From Anaerobacillus sp. CMMVII (GTDB taxonomy: Bacteria > Bacillota > Bacilli > Bacillales > Anaerobacillaceae), in the NCBI RefSeq assembly GCF_025377685.1, contig NZ_JACEHK010000012.1, positions 1-64,000 on the forward strand: 64,000 nucleotides of DNA, given 5' to 3'. Below are positions 20,201 through 30,395 of this stretch, piece after piece. Position numbers and translations under genes: made by a program. Within the stretch, counting starts at the first letter, position 1; every line of letters starts with the position of its first letter. The notes under the pieces are model-generated. The model was not told where the DNA came from, searched no databases, and saw nothing but the letters and a program-made list of their open reading frames with translations.

Positions 20201-21110
20201 CTTATTTCCTCCTTCCTTTGATATTCTAAGCCCTTTATACTATTATAAATAAATTGATTTAAGGGAAGTTCTTTATTCTGCAAAGCCGCTTTATCTAAGA
20301 TATATCCCGTAATCGCTTCTATTTCAGTTTCTCTTTTCGCTTCAATGTCGCTAAGCATTGAGGAGCGATTTTGAGAAGTTTTCTTACACACCTCGATGAT
20401 ACGTTGCCATTCTAAGTCGTTACAACTAAAAACCGAGGAAATTTCCTCAAAAATTTTACGCATCAGTTGGAAATAATAAGGATTAGTCAGCAACTCACCA
20501 TTTGTCACTTTAAAAATAGCTGTGAGTGGATTGACTACACCATTAACAACTAATTTTTTTCCCATGATCTCTAACCAACTTTTATAAACAGCGACTGAAA
20601 ATCAACAGCATTTAGCTTGTCCCATATAATTTGTGAGAACTCCCCTTTTTGATAAAAGCCAATTTTCATTTCACCAACACCAGTATGAGAAACAGAAGTT
20701 TGTGCTTCCTTCATAGCACCATGTTCTACAATCGCTACTAAGAGGTTATCAACTTTCTCACGAAATTTCTCTAATTCGCTTAGATGCCCCATTCCATTTT
20801 GCATAAAAATAATCGAGTTTATGTTTCCAGGAAGTAATAGTAACTTCGGAACTAGTTGTTTTAGATGGTATTGTTTTACAGCAATAAAAAGATAATCTGC
20901 AGATAATTGATTTAAATCAGCAAAGGGCTCACTTTTGACAGGTAGATGATAATCAATGAAGTTACTTCGTAAAGTTAAACCAAGAACATTTAATTGATCC
21001 GCCTGCTCTTTTGTATTCGTATAAACGGTTACATCAAAATTCGCTCTACACAAATATCCAGCTAAAAGCAAACCGACGGCTCCCCCACCTATAATCCCTA
21101 CTCTTTTCAA
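20197..21110 (-). CDS. panE: 2-dehydropantoate 2-reductase PanE, one frameshift
   Basis: NADPH-dependent ketopantoate reductase of pantothenate and CoA synthesis. The N-terminal Rossmann loop is GIIGGGAVGLLLAGYL. The C-terminal helical domain reads KKLVVNGVVNPLTAIF, which holds the conserved Lys and Asn of the family. The frame breaks near 20580-20583 in an A-run; adding one A gives IKSWLEIMGKKLVVN and about 304 aa. It starts with TTG at 21110 after AAGGTGGAG. It is divergent from ylbP across a 280-bp gap. Confidence 0.9.
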
Positions 21111-21393
21111 GAAAACTCCACCTTTATTTTATAGGATTGTATAAATAGCATAAGTTCTTTTCTCTCAACTAGATAAGTAAACACTTATTCTCTTTGTAGG
21201 TATAAATGACCACATTTAAATATTAGCATATGCAAAGCGAAGAAACCCAACAAAAATGTAATAATTCCCTCTAAATAAAATATATTTTTCAAAAAATTAA
21301 AATTTATTGATATCTCCGCTCTGAATTTATAGTAAAATAAAGAGGACAAGAATTTTTAAAAAATATAAATAGCGATCTTACGGAGGTATGGTT

Positions 21394-21865
21394 ATGGAAC
21401 ACTTTGAGGTTAAACGTTTACTTGTTAATTATAAGACTCTAGAAGAATTTGAAAAGTTTCGCGAATACGGCTCACAAGAATTATCAATGAAGGAGGATTT
21501 ACGCGCAAATATCATTGAGGATGATAGCGAATCTCCTTTTTACGGTATTTATTACGGAAACTCCCTTGTAGCTAGGATGAGTTTATATCGAATTGATAAA
21601 AAATACGACGTTTACTTTGAACCTCCACAAGATTATTTTGAGCTTTGGAAACTCGAAGTTCTTGAGCCATATCGTGGGAAAGGTCTAGGTGAAGCACTGG
21701 TTAATTTGCAAAGAGCTTTAAATTACCTGTTAAAACAAATGCTCGCCAACGTTCAGATGATTTTTGGACAAAAATGGCTTTAACGCATTAACATATCATC
21801 AAGAAAGAGATCGTGGAGAGAACCCTTATGTATGGTTCCCAGAAGGCGTTAGTGAGAAAGAGTAA
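21394..21865 (+). CDS. ylbP: GNAT acetyltransferase YlbP, two frameshifts
   Basis: GCN5-related N-acetyltransferase conserved beside panE and gerR; the substrate is unknown. The start at 21394 (MEHFEVKRLLVNYKTLEEF) has GGAGGT 6 bases upstream; the ATG at 21388 is too close. The acetyl-CoA region is LWKLEVLEPYRGKGLGEALV. After that, a T is missing near 21706 and another near 21778. Repair gives NFAKSFKLPVKTNARQRS, then DFWTKMAFNALTYHQ, ending PYVWFPEGVSEKE at TAA 21863-21865. Repaired length is about 157 aa, as expected. Confidence 0.85.
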
Positions 21866-21887
21866 CATATATTTTTGAAAATTAACA

Positions 21888-21920
21888 AAGGATCGGCCCA
21901 TAATGGTGCCGATCCTTCTT
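21888..21920. terminator. Terminator between convergent ylbP and gerR
   Basis: A perfect 10-bp stem, AAGGATCGGC with GCCGATCCTT, around ten bases. It can serve both convergent genes. The T-run is weak (CTTACTATTTTG). Confidence 0.75.
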
Positions 21921-21975
21921 ACTATTTTGTTTGTGTATTAGTATAGTAGACCTTTTTAAAAACTTCAATTTAATA

Positions 21976-22562
21976 TTATCCTTTAGCTACTGACATTTGC
22001 TTCGCTCGATCCATAATATCAATAAGTAGTTTATAATCTTGTTTCATTACATCGTATTTGTTTGCAGAGCTGAAAGTTCCTTTACAAGCTTGTTATTTTC
22101 ATTCGTAACTTGTTCAAGCTTTTCTGTTAGTTCTTTATTTTTATCAACTAAATTCTCATTTAGGCTAAGCGCTTCTTTTTGCGAAGCCAAAAATTCTATA
22201 ACTTTATCTATCGTTAACTGCTCAGTGTCCTGTACATCTTGTTTTACAATTTCAAGCGTTGGTTTGATCTCTTCAGCTATCTCATTTGAGAGTTCAACTG
22301 GTGATCCATTCGTAGCATCATCTAACTTCGTTTTCTTTAAATTTTTCCGCTGTTTTTTCGCGATAGCGATTGCAGCTTCGTATTTTTTACGAATTGTTGA
22401 ATTCCATCTAAACCCACAGGCTGCCGAAGTTCTTGACAAACGTTCCCCAACTTCATCAAATGCAGCTAATTGCGTACTTCCTTCTCGTATGTGCCTTAAA
22501 ACAACCTCCGCTAACACTAAATCCTCATCATTAGTCCAAGCATCTTGACGAACGATAGACAT
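21976..22562 (-). CDS. gerR: RsfA/GerR-family sporulation transcription factor (YlbO), one frameshift
   Basis: Sporulation-specific DNA-binding regulator. The N-terminal MYB-like domain reads [35 protein letters not shown], then [16 protein letters not shown] (about 1-60). A basic linker KKQRKNLKK and a long coiled coil ([17 protein letters not shown]) follow. In B. subtilis the homologue at this locus is YlbO (GerR), active in the mother cell. The frame ends early at 22047; adding one A near 22063 restores [24 protein letters not shown] and a stop at 21976, giving about 195 aa. Confidence 0.87.
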
Positions 22563-22703
22563 CTAATCCCTCCAATAAAAATCCTTTTTTACTATCTTTA
22601 TGGCAATTACTAGAAAAGATAGACTCTTTTGATCTATTAAGGAATTATTACCTAATTAATACGATTTATTCAGTCCAAGTTCGCTCGTCCTAATTTAGGA
22701 TTT

Positions 22704-23447
22704 TCACTTAGTCATAAAGCGCTTCACAGCTTCATCATGTTCTGGGCTTTCCCATAAGGTAGAACAATCTTCTATTTCATCTAGTACTCGTTTGTACATA
22801 ACTTCTTGATCATATTGCGCTAAAAACCGTTGCTTGTATGCCAGTAAAACTCCAAGAGGTTGCCTCGTAAACAAGGAGAGCCACCCCTCAAATTCCTCTC
22901 TACTATAAATATTTTGTATGTAACCTTTTTCACACCTTCAACTTCGTCAATTAATTCCGCTGATAATAACATTTGAAGTGCGTCTTGTTTATTGACCTCT
23001 CCATTAAATAGGTAGATCCTCCCCATCCAGTTGTAATACCAAGCCTCCCTTGAATAAAACCGATTTTTAGCTTCTTTTCTGCAATTCGAAAATCACACGC
23101 AGTAGCAATTTCACAACCCCCTCCGACTGTAGTGCCGTTTAAGTAAGCAACTGTCGGTTTAGAAAAGAAAAAGAGTTTATGGAGAACTTTAGCCATCTTG
23201 AGAAGCATCTCTTTTGCTTCTCCTTTGGTATGTATATGATGAAAAATAGACAGATCACCACCAGAACAAAACGCATCGGTACCTGCACCTGTTAAAACAA
23301 CAATTTTCACATCGTTTCTAGATTTGACAATATCTAATTTTTCATTTAATAGGTCAATGACATCGTAATCACTGCGTTTCTTTTTTCCGGTCGATTAAAT
23401 GTAATCCACGCTTGTTCTTTATGAATTGTTAATTGAACCTTGTCCAT
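22704..23447 (-). CDS. Enoyl-CoA hydratase/isomerase family protein, several frameshifts
   Basis: Crotonase-fold protein of about 247 aa, acting on a CoA thioester that cannot be named from sequence. Pieces in order: MDKVQLTIHKEQAWITFNRP at the start (ATG 23447), then GAGTDAFCSGGDLS for the oxyanion hole, then GTTVGGGCEIATACDFRIA with the catalytic-loop Glu. The C-terminal part is YIQNIYSREEFEGW, LAYKQRFLAQYD and a final KRFMTK at TGA 22704. At least three single-base breaks occur, near 23388, 22975 and 22920. Three breaks could mean decay, but every piece keeps good family sequence, so sequencing error is more likely. Confidence 0.75.
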
Positions 23448-23639
23448 CCTTATCCACACCTCAATATCAGATTTTTCTAATTATACATCAAAAAACAATA
23501 TAAAATGTAGATTTAAATAGATAGAGCTTTCACATAGTTTAACAAACAATTAAGTCAACGAAAGGCCTGTCTTTGTTCAACCAAAATATAAGAAAATAAG
23601 GAACATATTAATTATTAATGAGTGAATAGTTTGGTATCA

Positions 23640-23690
23640 AAAACTTCACGCAAAGCGTGAAGAACCAAGCATCGCTTGGTTACGACCTAA
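23640..23690. repeat. Paired short palindromes beside a MITE-like copy
   Basis: CTTCACGCAAAGCGTGAAG and AACCAAGCATCGCTTGGTT are perfect 8-bp stems with 3-base loops, side by side. Near-copies occur at 31529-31543 (TCACGCTTAGCGTGA) and around 62565-62580 (AACCAAGCGAATGCATGGCT). They lie in the 520-bp gene-free gap between the crotonase gene and rpmF; the rest of the gap is the element at 23716-23875 and AT-rich sequence. Confidence 0.65.
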
Positions 23691-23715
23691 AAGCTATTAA
23701 CGACAATCTTTTAGA

Positions 23716-23875
23716 AAGGCTGTTTTCGCGAAGTTTGTTGCTTTCTTAAAATCACAAGATTTCACTACTTATTTAGTAAGTAGTGCTCTTTTCTAACTTA
23801 ATTTATTGGGTGATATCTTCATCCTAAGGAATTTATCAAATTATTTTAGGTTAAAAAGCAACAAGTTTTTTTGTG
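23716..23875. repeat. MITE-like family, copy of the 60.8-kb subtype
   Basis: The left end is AAGGCTGTTTTCGCGAAGTT. The interior TAGTAAGTAGTGCTCTTTTC and GGGTGATATCTTCATCCTAA is nearly identical to the copy at 60774-60940. The right end is damaged, but GCAACAAGTTTTT near 23858-23870 corresponds to it. No reading frame of note. Confidence 0.7.
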
Positions 23876-23914
23876 CGACGAGTAACCGCAGGAGCAATGT
23901 TTTAGAAAAGAGAG

Positions 23915-23952
23915 TTCAAAAAAGAAAAACAGGAAGGGGTTACCTTCCTGTT
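23915..23952. terminator. Terminator after rpmF
   Basis: AACAGGAAGG pairs with CCTTCCTGTT around a 5-base loop. In the rpmF direction it is followed by TTTTTCTTTTTT. The plus strand also has TTTTTC, so it can work in both directions. Confidence 0.85.
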
Positions 23953-23969
23953 TTTCTCAAAAATATTAC

Positions 23970-24143
23970 TTACTTACTTACTACTTCATTTCCTTTATAA
24001 GACCCACACTCTTTACATACGCGGTGAGCAAGTTTTAATTCGCCGCACTCTGGGCATTTTACCATTCCTGGTACCTCTAACTTAAAGTGTGTACGACGCT
24101 TGTTTTTACGAGTTTTTGACGTTCTACGAAAAGGTACTGCCAT
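23970..24143 (-). CDS. rpmF: Ribosomal protein bL32
   Basis: 57-aa protein of the large ribosomal subunit. It starts at the ATG at 24143 ([21 protein letters not shown]) with GGAGGTG 7 bases upstream; the frame open to 24161 is not used. Two CxxC pairs, CPEC and CKEC, form a zinc ribbon, so this is the zinc-binding form of L32. It forms a two-gene unit with ylbN upstream, as in most bacteria. Confidence 0.97.
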   Translation of the reverse strand: MAVPFRRTSKTRKNKRRTHFKLEVPGMVKCPECGELKLAHRVCKECGSYKGNEVVSK

Positions 24144-24222
24144 GATTCCCACCTCCTTCAACTGTGATAAAATATGTTAAAATGAAGGCCGGAATTGCCG
24201 GATACTTACATTTTTAAACACA

Positions 24223-24730
24223 TTACTTGTCATCAAAGAACTTAGCTAAATCCGCTAAACGCGGATCAATGCGTTCTTTTTTGTTTCTTCTGTCAATAAT
24301 TCCCAATCATTACCCTTAGGGGGAGCTTCACCTTCTATCCCTTCACAAAAAATTTGCATAGGAATTTCTAATAGGATAGCCTGTTTAATATAAGGGAGTA
24401 ACTCCACTGTATCGTTCTCAGGTTCATGTATTTCATCATCATGATCATCAAACCCTATCCAATCATGGAGTTTAAACGTTTCCGCTGTTTGAACTTGAAA
24501 AGGAAATGATACATCTACAAGTGTTCTTGAACAAGGTAAAGTCATTTCTCCATCTACATCAAGTAAAAATGTTACCGAATGGTTTGAAAAACTTGCCTCA
24601 CCTGTGACATGTACTTGTGAAATATCTCGGATTTCTTGGTTAACTTTTTTAATTCACTTACGTCAACCATTTCATCAATTTTTATTCCCTTACTCTTAAG
24701 CGTATTTAGTTGCTGAACTGACCATTTCAT
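24223..24730 (-). CDS. ylbN: YceD/YlbN family DUF177 protein, two frameshifts
   Basis: Conserved protein linked to rpmF and to 23S rRNA metabolism in other species; its exact role is unclear. It starts at the ATG at 24730 (MKWSVQQLNTLKSKG) with GAGGTG 6 bases upstream. A break in the A-run near 24645 separates MVDVSELKK from VNQEIRDISQVHVTGEASF. A second near 24280 hides ERIDPRLADLAKFFDD, the normal C-terminus, with TAA at 24223-24225. The family signature TLPCSRTLVDVSFPF is intact. Repaired length is about 170 aa. Confidence 0.85.
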
Positions 24731-25009
24731 TGTTTTCACCTCAAGACAACAAAGGTAATTATAGCCTTCGAATAATATTTTGTCAACCTTTCTTCTTTAC
24801 ACTATTTCTCTTTATTTATGATGTTAATTACGAATTCTTATTCAAATATTAATAAATAAAGTTTAGCCGAGCACAAGTTATGGGCATATTTAAGCTAGAT
24901 AAAATGAATTCTACCATATTACTATTATAAATTGAAATAGATTTATTAGACTTTCACCTAGTTATTTTTGTATAATTTTCTTCATAATAAAAGTTGGAAG
25001 GAGCAAGAA

Positions 25010-26218
25010 ATGAATATTACAGGCATTGTAGTAGAATATAATCCTTTTCATAATGGACATGCCCTTCATGTAAACGAATCGAAAAAACAGACAAACGCAG
25101 ATCTTGTTGTTGCTGTGATGAGTGGTAACTTTTTACAGCGAGGCGAACCAGCATTAGTTTCAAAATGGTCTCGAACGAAGATGGCCCTGGCAACTGGAGT
25201 TGATATTGTCTTAGAATTGCCCTATGTTTTTGCAACGCAACAAGCAGAAGTATTTGCTCAAGGGGCAATCTCGATCCTAGATAATTTTGGAGTGAACTCG
25301 ATTTGTTTCGGTAGCGAAGCAGGAGATATCGAACAATTTCAACAGCTTGTATCTTTTTTAGATGAAAATGAAACTTCCTATACCATATTCCTCCAAGATG
25401 CCTTAAAAGATGGCTACAGTTATCCAAAAGCATTAGCTTTAGCATTCAAAAAATTAGAAAATAGTGAAACCGTCTTGGATTTATCAAAGCCCAATAACAT
25501 TTTAGGCTATCATTATATGAAAGCAATCTATAAAATCGGTTCTAAAATAAAGCCTTTTACAATACAACGAACAACCGCACAATATCACGATAAAAACATC
25601 TCTAACGAAACGATAGCAAGTGCTACAAGTATTAGAGAGTCTTTGATTAAGCAGAAGAACGACTTAGAGGCAATCAAACATGTTGTTCCCCAATACACCT
25701 ATCAGGAACTTCTAAGCTACAAAGTTAAATTTGGTAGCTTCCAACACTGGGAACGTTTATTTCCATTTTTAAAGTACAAAGTCTTAACAGCTTCTGTCGA
25801 ACAGTTAGCAGCTGTCTATGAGGCTGAAGAAGGACTTGAAAATCGTATTTTGCAGGCTATTAAAGATACATCCTCTTTTCAAGAACTAATGGAAAAACTA
25901 AAAACAAAGAGATACACTTGGACAAGATTGCAGAGATTTTGTTTACACATCTTAACAAACACTACAAAAGTCGAGATGCAACATCTAACTTATGCACCCT
26001 ATATCCGAGTATTAGGTATGACAAAACAAGGTCGAGAGTATATCAATCATTTTAAAAAGGAAATGGAAATTCCCCTTATCTCTACGGTATCAAAACACAA
26101 GCATCCGTATCTTGATATCGAAAAAAGGGTCGCAACCTGCTATTCACTAGGTTATGACCCAATCATTCAAAATAAGTTGATAAAAGAGGAATATTCGCAC
26201 CCACCAATTCTTCTGTAA
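25010..26218 (+). CDS. tmcAL: tRNA(Met) cytidine acetate ligase TmcAL (YlbM)
   Basis: ATP-dependent enzyme that uses acetate to make N4-acetylcytidine at C34 of elongator tRNA-Met. The 402-aa product starts at the ATG at 25010 (MNITGIVVEYNPFHNGH), with AAGGAG upstream, and carries the nucleotidyltransferase HxGH motif (HNGH, about 14-17). A second conserved segment is VVAVMSGNFLQRGEPALVSKW. It is divergent from ylbN across 280 bp; a TATAAT sequence at 24971-24976 is a possible -10 element. It converges on ylbL with a palindrome between them. Confidence 0.93.
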   Translation: MNITGIVVEYNPFHNGHALHVNESKKQTNADLVVAVMSGNFLQRGEPALVSKWSRTKMALATGVDIVLELPYVFATQQAEVFAQGAISILDNFGVNSICFGSEAGDIEQFQQLVSFLDENETSYTIFLQDALKDGYSYPKALALAFKKLENSETVLDLSKPNNILGYHYMKAIYKIGSKIKPFTIQRTTAQYHDKNISNETIASATSIRESLIKQKNDLEAIKHVVPQYTYQELLSYKVKFGSFQHWERLFPFLKYKVLTASVEQLAAVYEAEEGLENRILQAIKDTSSFQELMEKLKTKRYTWTRLQRFCLHILTNTTKVEMQHLTYAPYIRVLGMTKQGREYINHFKKEMEIPLISTVSKHKHPYLDIEKRVATCYSLGYDPIIQNKLIKEEYSHPPILL

Positions 26219-26228
26219 GGTTTGTGTG

Positions 26229-26270
26229 TTGATAATTAGTAATTAATAATTATTAATTACTAATTATCAA
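26229..26270. repeat. Perfect 42-bp AT palindrome between ylbM and ylbL
   Basis: The 42 bases, beginning TTGATAATTAGTAATTAATA, read identically on both strands with no unpaired loop, and abut the ylbL stop codon. As RNA from either convergent gene this would form a long AU hairpin. It may act as a terminator or mRNA end stabiliser; it lacks the GC-rich stem of a normal terminator. Confidence 0.8.
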
Positions 26271-27317
26271 TTATTTTGGTTCTAGGCTTTCTAAAAACTC
26301 AAGTGCTTGTTCAAATGTATCAATGGGAATGATTTTCATAGTTGTTTTCAACGATTTGACCACTTCTACTGCATCTAGATAATTGGATGTGGGAGAACCA
26401 AATTCATTAGGCGCAAGGAAATACTCAGCGCCTGCACGATTTGCTGCAATGACCTTTTGTTTTACTCCACCAATACGGCCAACCTCACCTTCTTCATTTA
26501 AGGACCCTGTTCCAGCAATTGCGTAACCTTTACTAATATCTGTCTCAATCAGCTGATTATAAATCTCCAAACTAAACATTAATCCTGCTGAGGGACCTCC
26601 TATTTTATTTGTATCAATAGTAATTTTAGGATTAACAGTAAGCTCACGCTTAGTTACAGGTTGTGTGATGCCAATACCTACCTTCTCTCCAGAAGGATCT
26701 ATTTCTGTAGGAAATGACGTCACATAAAGGTCGACCTCTTTATTAGCACCATCACGAAAAATAGTTAACGTAACTAGATCATCTTTTTGCTTATCTCCAA
26801 CTTGTGCTAATAACTCATCGACAGTTGTAATTTCCTTTTGGTCAACAGCAATAATTAAATCGCCTAACTCCAACAAATCAAAAGCTGGCATGTTTTCAAT
26901 TTTCCCTGTAACTATCACACCGAAATTAGTATAGTAAGCTTCTTTACCTGCTTTGTTATAAGCAACAAGCGTAGCTATATCTTGTGATGAACTCATCATC
27001 ATTAGTTGACGGTGATGATATTCTTCATCAGTTTCACCGCTACGTCGAACGAATTCTTCATGTATAAGCTCTCTTTGATCACTCCATTTAGCCCAAAGAT
27101 AATTGATGACATTTGCCTTCCCCATTCTAACGGTTGTTAACATAAATCTTCCCTTATCTTCATAACCACCATCTACTTCAATCACAGAGTCTAATACTTG
27201 AGCATCACCTGGTTTCGTAAAATAGTAAGGTAATTGATAAAAGTTAATTATGAGAACAAAAACAATTAGGACAATCCATCGTTTTTTTAGTGATGGAAAT
27301 TTTTGCGTCGTTGCCAT
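26271..27317 (-). CDS. ylbL: PDZ and Lon-type (S16) membrane protease YlbL/SepM family
   Basis: Membrane-anchored serine protease. One N-terminal helix (IVLIVFVLIINFYQL, about 14-30) is followed by a PDZ domain (about 115-190, IAVDQKEITTVDELL). A Lon-like proteolytic domain follows, with catalytic Ser in GGPSAGLMFSLEIYNQL and Lys in GGVKQKVIAANRAGAEYF. In B. subtilis the homologue helps degrade the division inhibitor YneA after DNA damage; in streptococci SepM trims a pheromone. The start lies one base after the ylbK stop, so the two are likely co-transcribed. Confidence 0.9.
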   Translation of the reverse strand: MATTQKFPSLKKRWIVLIVFVLIINFYQLPYYFTKPGDAQVLDSVIEVDGGYEDKGRFMLTTVRMGKANVINYLWAKWSDQRELIHEEFVRRSGETDEEYHHRQLMMMSSSQDIATLVAYNKAGKEAYYTNFGVIVTGKIENMPAFDLLELGDLIIAVDQKEITTVDELLAQVGDKQKDDLVTLTIFRDGANKEVDLYVTSFPTEIDPSGEKVGIGITQPVTKRELTVNPKITIDTNKIGGPSAGLMFSLEIYNQLIETDISKGYAIAGTGSLNEEGEVGRIGGVKQKVIAANRAGAEYFLAPNEFGSPTSNYLDAVEVVKSLKTTMKIIPIDTFEQALEFLESLEPK

Positions 27318-27318
27318 T

Positions 27319-28101
27319 TCACTTCTCCTTCCAATTCTTTAACAAGAGCTGAATTTCTGGTAACTTTTCTTGTGCTGCATCTTCACCCTGCTGAATTATT
27401 TTTTCAATAGATTTAAAAGCTGTAGAACTATGATGATTTATTATTGGTTTTATCATAATATCACTTTCTATTTCGCGATGGCGAATCATTTCTCTCTCCA
27501 TTATGTCCATGCTTTGCATGATGACATCAAAAATCGAATTAATCTGAGGCTCGACTTCAAAGTAGGACACATCAACAGCAATGACGATGTCAGCGTCCAT
27601 TTTTTTCACCTCTGAGACTGGAACACGATCAATGACTGCTCCATCAACTAAAAGTGTATCTCCAACCTTTTCAGGAACAAAAATACCTGGAATAGAGATA
27701 CTAGCTCTTACCGCCGTAGAAATGTCTCCTTCTTTAAAAACGACTTTTTCTCCTTTTAATAGGTCTGTGGCAACAATCGTGAGAACAGGAGTTAAATCTT
27801 CAATTTTTTTATTCTTCGTTAATATTCTAATAAGTTGTTTCACTTTTTCCCCTAGAATAAATCCCATCTTTGGAACAGTAAAATCTAAATAATATTTCCT
27901 TTGAAAGTGGATTGCCATCTTTATCATTTGTTCTGGTGTATAACCTACACCATAAAAAGCTCCTACGAGAGCCCCCATACTACTACCAGCAATATAATGT
28001 ATCGGTATATTTGCCTCTTCGAGAACTTTTATTACACCAATGTGAGCAAATCCCCTTGCTCCACCAGAACCTAAAGCTAAACCAATCTTCGGTCCGTCCA
28101 C
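27319..28101 (-). CDS. ylbK: Patatin-like phospholipase family protein YlbK
   Basis: Serine lipid acyl hydrolase of the patatin family; the substrate is unknown. The 260-aa product has the oxyanion loop GSGGARGFAHIG (about 12-23), the nucleophile motif GSSMG and the dyad aspartate in VDGAVIDR. There is no signal peptide or membrane helix, so it is probably cytoplasmic or peripheral. It is co-directional with ylbL and divergent from ylbJ, separated by 154 bp that should hold both promoters. Confidence 0.9.
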   Translation of the reverse strand: MDGPKIGLALGSGGARGFAHIGVIKVLEEANIPIHYIAGSSMGALVGAFYGVGYTPEQMIKMAIHFQRKYYLDFTVPKMGFILGEKVKQLIRILTKNKKIEDLTPVLTIVATDLLKGEKVVFKEGDISTAVRASISIPGIFVPEKVGDTLLVDGAVIDRVPVSEVKKMDADIVIAVDVSYFEVEPQINSIFDVIMQSMDIMEREMIRHREIESDIMIKPIINHHSSTAFKSIEKIIQQGEDAAQEKLPEIQLLLKNWKEK

Positions 28102-28255
28102 AGCTCTCCCTCCAATGATTTCATGAAATGATCATAAAAAACTCCTTACGAGCAGTTTCCTCTTCATAAAATCATATGGTCTAATTTGATCCTGTATACG
28201 TATATTGAATAGTAGGACATGTATCTATACATAAATTCTCAAGGGGGCAAGGCCA

Positions 28256-29473
28256 TTGAACGCCTCAAAATTAAAAACAATTATTCTTGCATTTTGCGCA
28301 ACTACTATGGCTGCTTCGTTAATGGTTTTTCCAAAGGAATCCTTTGAAGCTTCAATGCGCGGACTTACGATGTGGTGGGATGTTGTATTCCCCTCTTTAT
28401 TACCTTTCTTTATTGTTTCAGAATTTTTAATTGGATTTGGAGTGGTGAGCTTTCTTGGGAGCCTATTAGAACCTCTCATGCGTCCTCTTTTCCGAGTACC
28501 AGGAGTAGGTGGATTTGTTTGGGCAATGGGCCTAGCATCAGGATATCCTGCTGGAGCCAAACTGACAGCAAGATTAAGACAAGAAAATAAGTTAACAGCG
28601 ATTGAGGCCGAGCGACTAGTATCATTCACCAATTCATCAAATCCTCTATTTATTTTTGGAGCTATTGCAGTAGGCTTTTTTCATAATCCTGCACTTGGCA
28701 TTGTTTTCGCATTGTCACACTATTTAGGTAATATTTGTGTCGGATTGCTCATGAGATTCCATGGGAGGACAAAGGAAGAAACGAATCATAAAGACAACAA
28801 AAATAAACTCTCTTTGAGAGCGGCTCTTCATATGCTTCATCAAGAACGCCTAAAAGACGGCAGACCAATTGGAAAAATATTAGGTGATGCGGTTCAATCA
28901 TCTGTCTCTACTTTACTAATGATCGGTGGATTTATTATTTTATTCTCAGTTCTAAATCGCTTACTAAGCTTATTAGACATTACAACGTTTTTATCATTAT
29001 TTGTAACAATTATTCTAGCATTTTTCCAGATACCAAATGAGTTAAGTTTACCTCTCTTGTCTGGTATTTTTGAAATCACGTTAGGTAGTCAAATGGCGAG
29101 TCAAACTAGCGCTGCATCACTCTTTCAACAGGTCGTGATAACTAGTTTCATTTTAGCTTTTAGCGGTTTCTCTGTTCAGGCTCAAGTAGCTAGTATTCTC
29201 GCTGAAACAGATATTAGATTTAAACCATTTTTTATTGCAAGAATATTCCATGGTGTATTTGCCGCTTGCCTAACGGTTCTATTATGGAAACCCTTATATG
29301 TAAATCAACAATTGAGCGTTGATAACAACAATGCTATCCCCGTTTTCTTACAGGCTCAAACCTATAGCATATTTGAACAACTTTGGAATTCTCTAATTAG
29401 ATTTGGTCCAATGATAACCCTTGTAACATTGATGGTTTATATCGTTCTAACTTTTAAAAAGTTTTCTGGATAA
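28256..29473 (+). CDS. ylbJ: Sporulation integral membrane protein YlbJ
   Basis: Polytopic membrane protein with gate-like (nucleoside-recognition) domains, required for efficient sporulation in B. subtilis. The 405-aa product has about eight to ten hydrophobic segments and the conserved WWDVVFPSLLPFFI, GLASGYPAGAKL and FTNSSNPLFIFGAI motifs near the N-terminus. It starts with TTG at 28256 preceded by AAGGGGGCAAGG. It is convergent with coaD; the gap between them contains a repeat and a terminator. Confidence 0.92.
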   Translation: MNASKLKTIILAFCATTMAASLMVFPKESFEASMRGLTMWWDVVFPSLLPFFIVSEFLIGFGVVSFLGSLLEPLMRPLFRVPGVGGFVWAMGLASGYPAGAKLTARLRQENKLTAIEAERLVSFTNSSNPLFIFGAIAVGFFHNPALGIVFALSHYLGNICVGLLMRFHGRTKEETNHKDNKNKLSLRAALHMLHQERLKDGRPIGKILGDAVQSSVSTLLMIGGFIILFSVLNRLLSLLDITTFLSLFVTIILAFFQIPNELSLPLLSGIFEITLGSQMASQTSAASLFQQVVITSFILAFSGFSVQAQVASILAETDIRFKPFFIARIFHGVFAACLTVLLWKPLYVNQQLSVDNNNAIPVFLQAQTYSIFEQLWNSLIRFGPMITLVTLMVYIVLTFKKFSG

Positions 29474-29602
29474 GAATACCTGCCCTGACAAAAGCTACTG
29501 ACCTCGTTCAAACATGTGTTACTTCTAGAGTTACTACATGCAACTTTGCCTTGAGTGCTTGCACTAATCATCAAGTACTAAAATGGTTATGCACTCTTAT
29601 CT

Positions 29603-29770
29603 AAAGGCTCTTTTCGTAACATTGTGCAATTTTAAAGAAATCAGGCGCATAAACAGATATTTTTCCCAGTTAAACAAATCGTAAGTTAGAAAAGATGCCC
29701 CGAGACCTAAGTGGTTCAAGTTCATTACTTATTAATTGAAAAACAACAATCTATGCGAAAAATAAGGCAT
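29603..29770. repeat. MITE-like family copy between ylbJ and coaD
   Basis: The left end is AAAGGCTCTTTTCGTAAC. The core, read on the minus strand, is TTAGGTCTCGGGGCATCTTT followed by TCTAAC. The right end is CAACAATCTATGCGAAAAAT. It fills half of a 336-bp gap; the remainder (29474-29602) shows no recognisable feature. Confidence 0.75.
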
Positions 29771-29775
29771 GCTAG

Positions 29776-29809
29776 AAAGAGGTCGACAAATTGTCCACCT
29801 CTTTGTTTT

Positions 29810-29811
<2 letters not shown>
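29776..29811 (+). terminator. Terminator at the convergent ylbJ/coaD end
   Basis: AAAGAGGT and ACCTCTTT pair with an inner GAC/GTC, separated by one C-C mismatch. TTTTTT follows on the plus strand and overlaps the coaD stop. On the minus strand the T-run is weak. Confidence 0.7.
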
Positions 29812-30373
<562 letters not shown>

Positions 30374-30395
30374 TTACTTGAAAGCATTTTACATT

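Noticed and set aside
22039-22548. 169-aa plus-strand frame opposite gerR
   Set aside because: It lies fully antisense to a well-conserved gene, is serine- and phenylalanine-rich as expected of an antisense frame, and has no ribosome site.
22704-23447. Crotonase gene as a decayed relic
   Set aside because: Three breaks made this tempting, but every segment keeps conserved residues, so error is as likely; I kept it as a CDS with lower confidence.
27581-27892. 103-aa plus-strand frame opposite ylbK
   Set aside because: Antisense shadow of the patatin-like gene with no family pattern.
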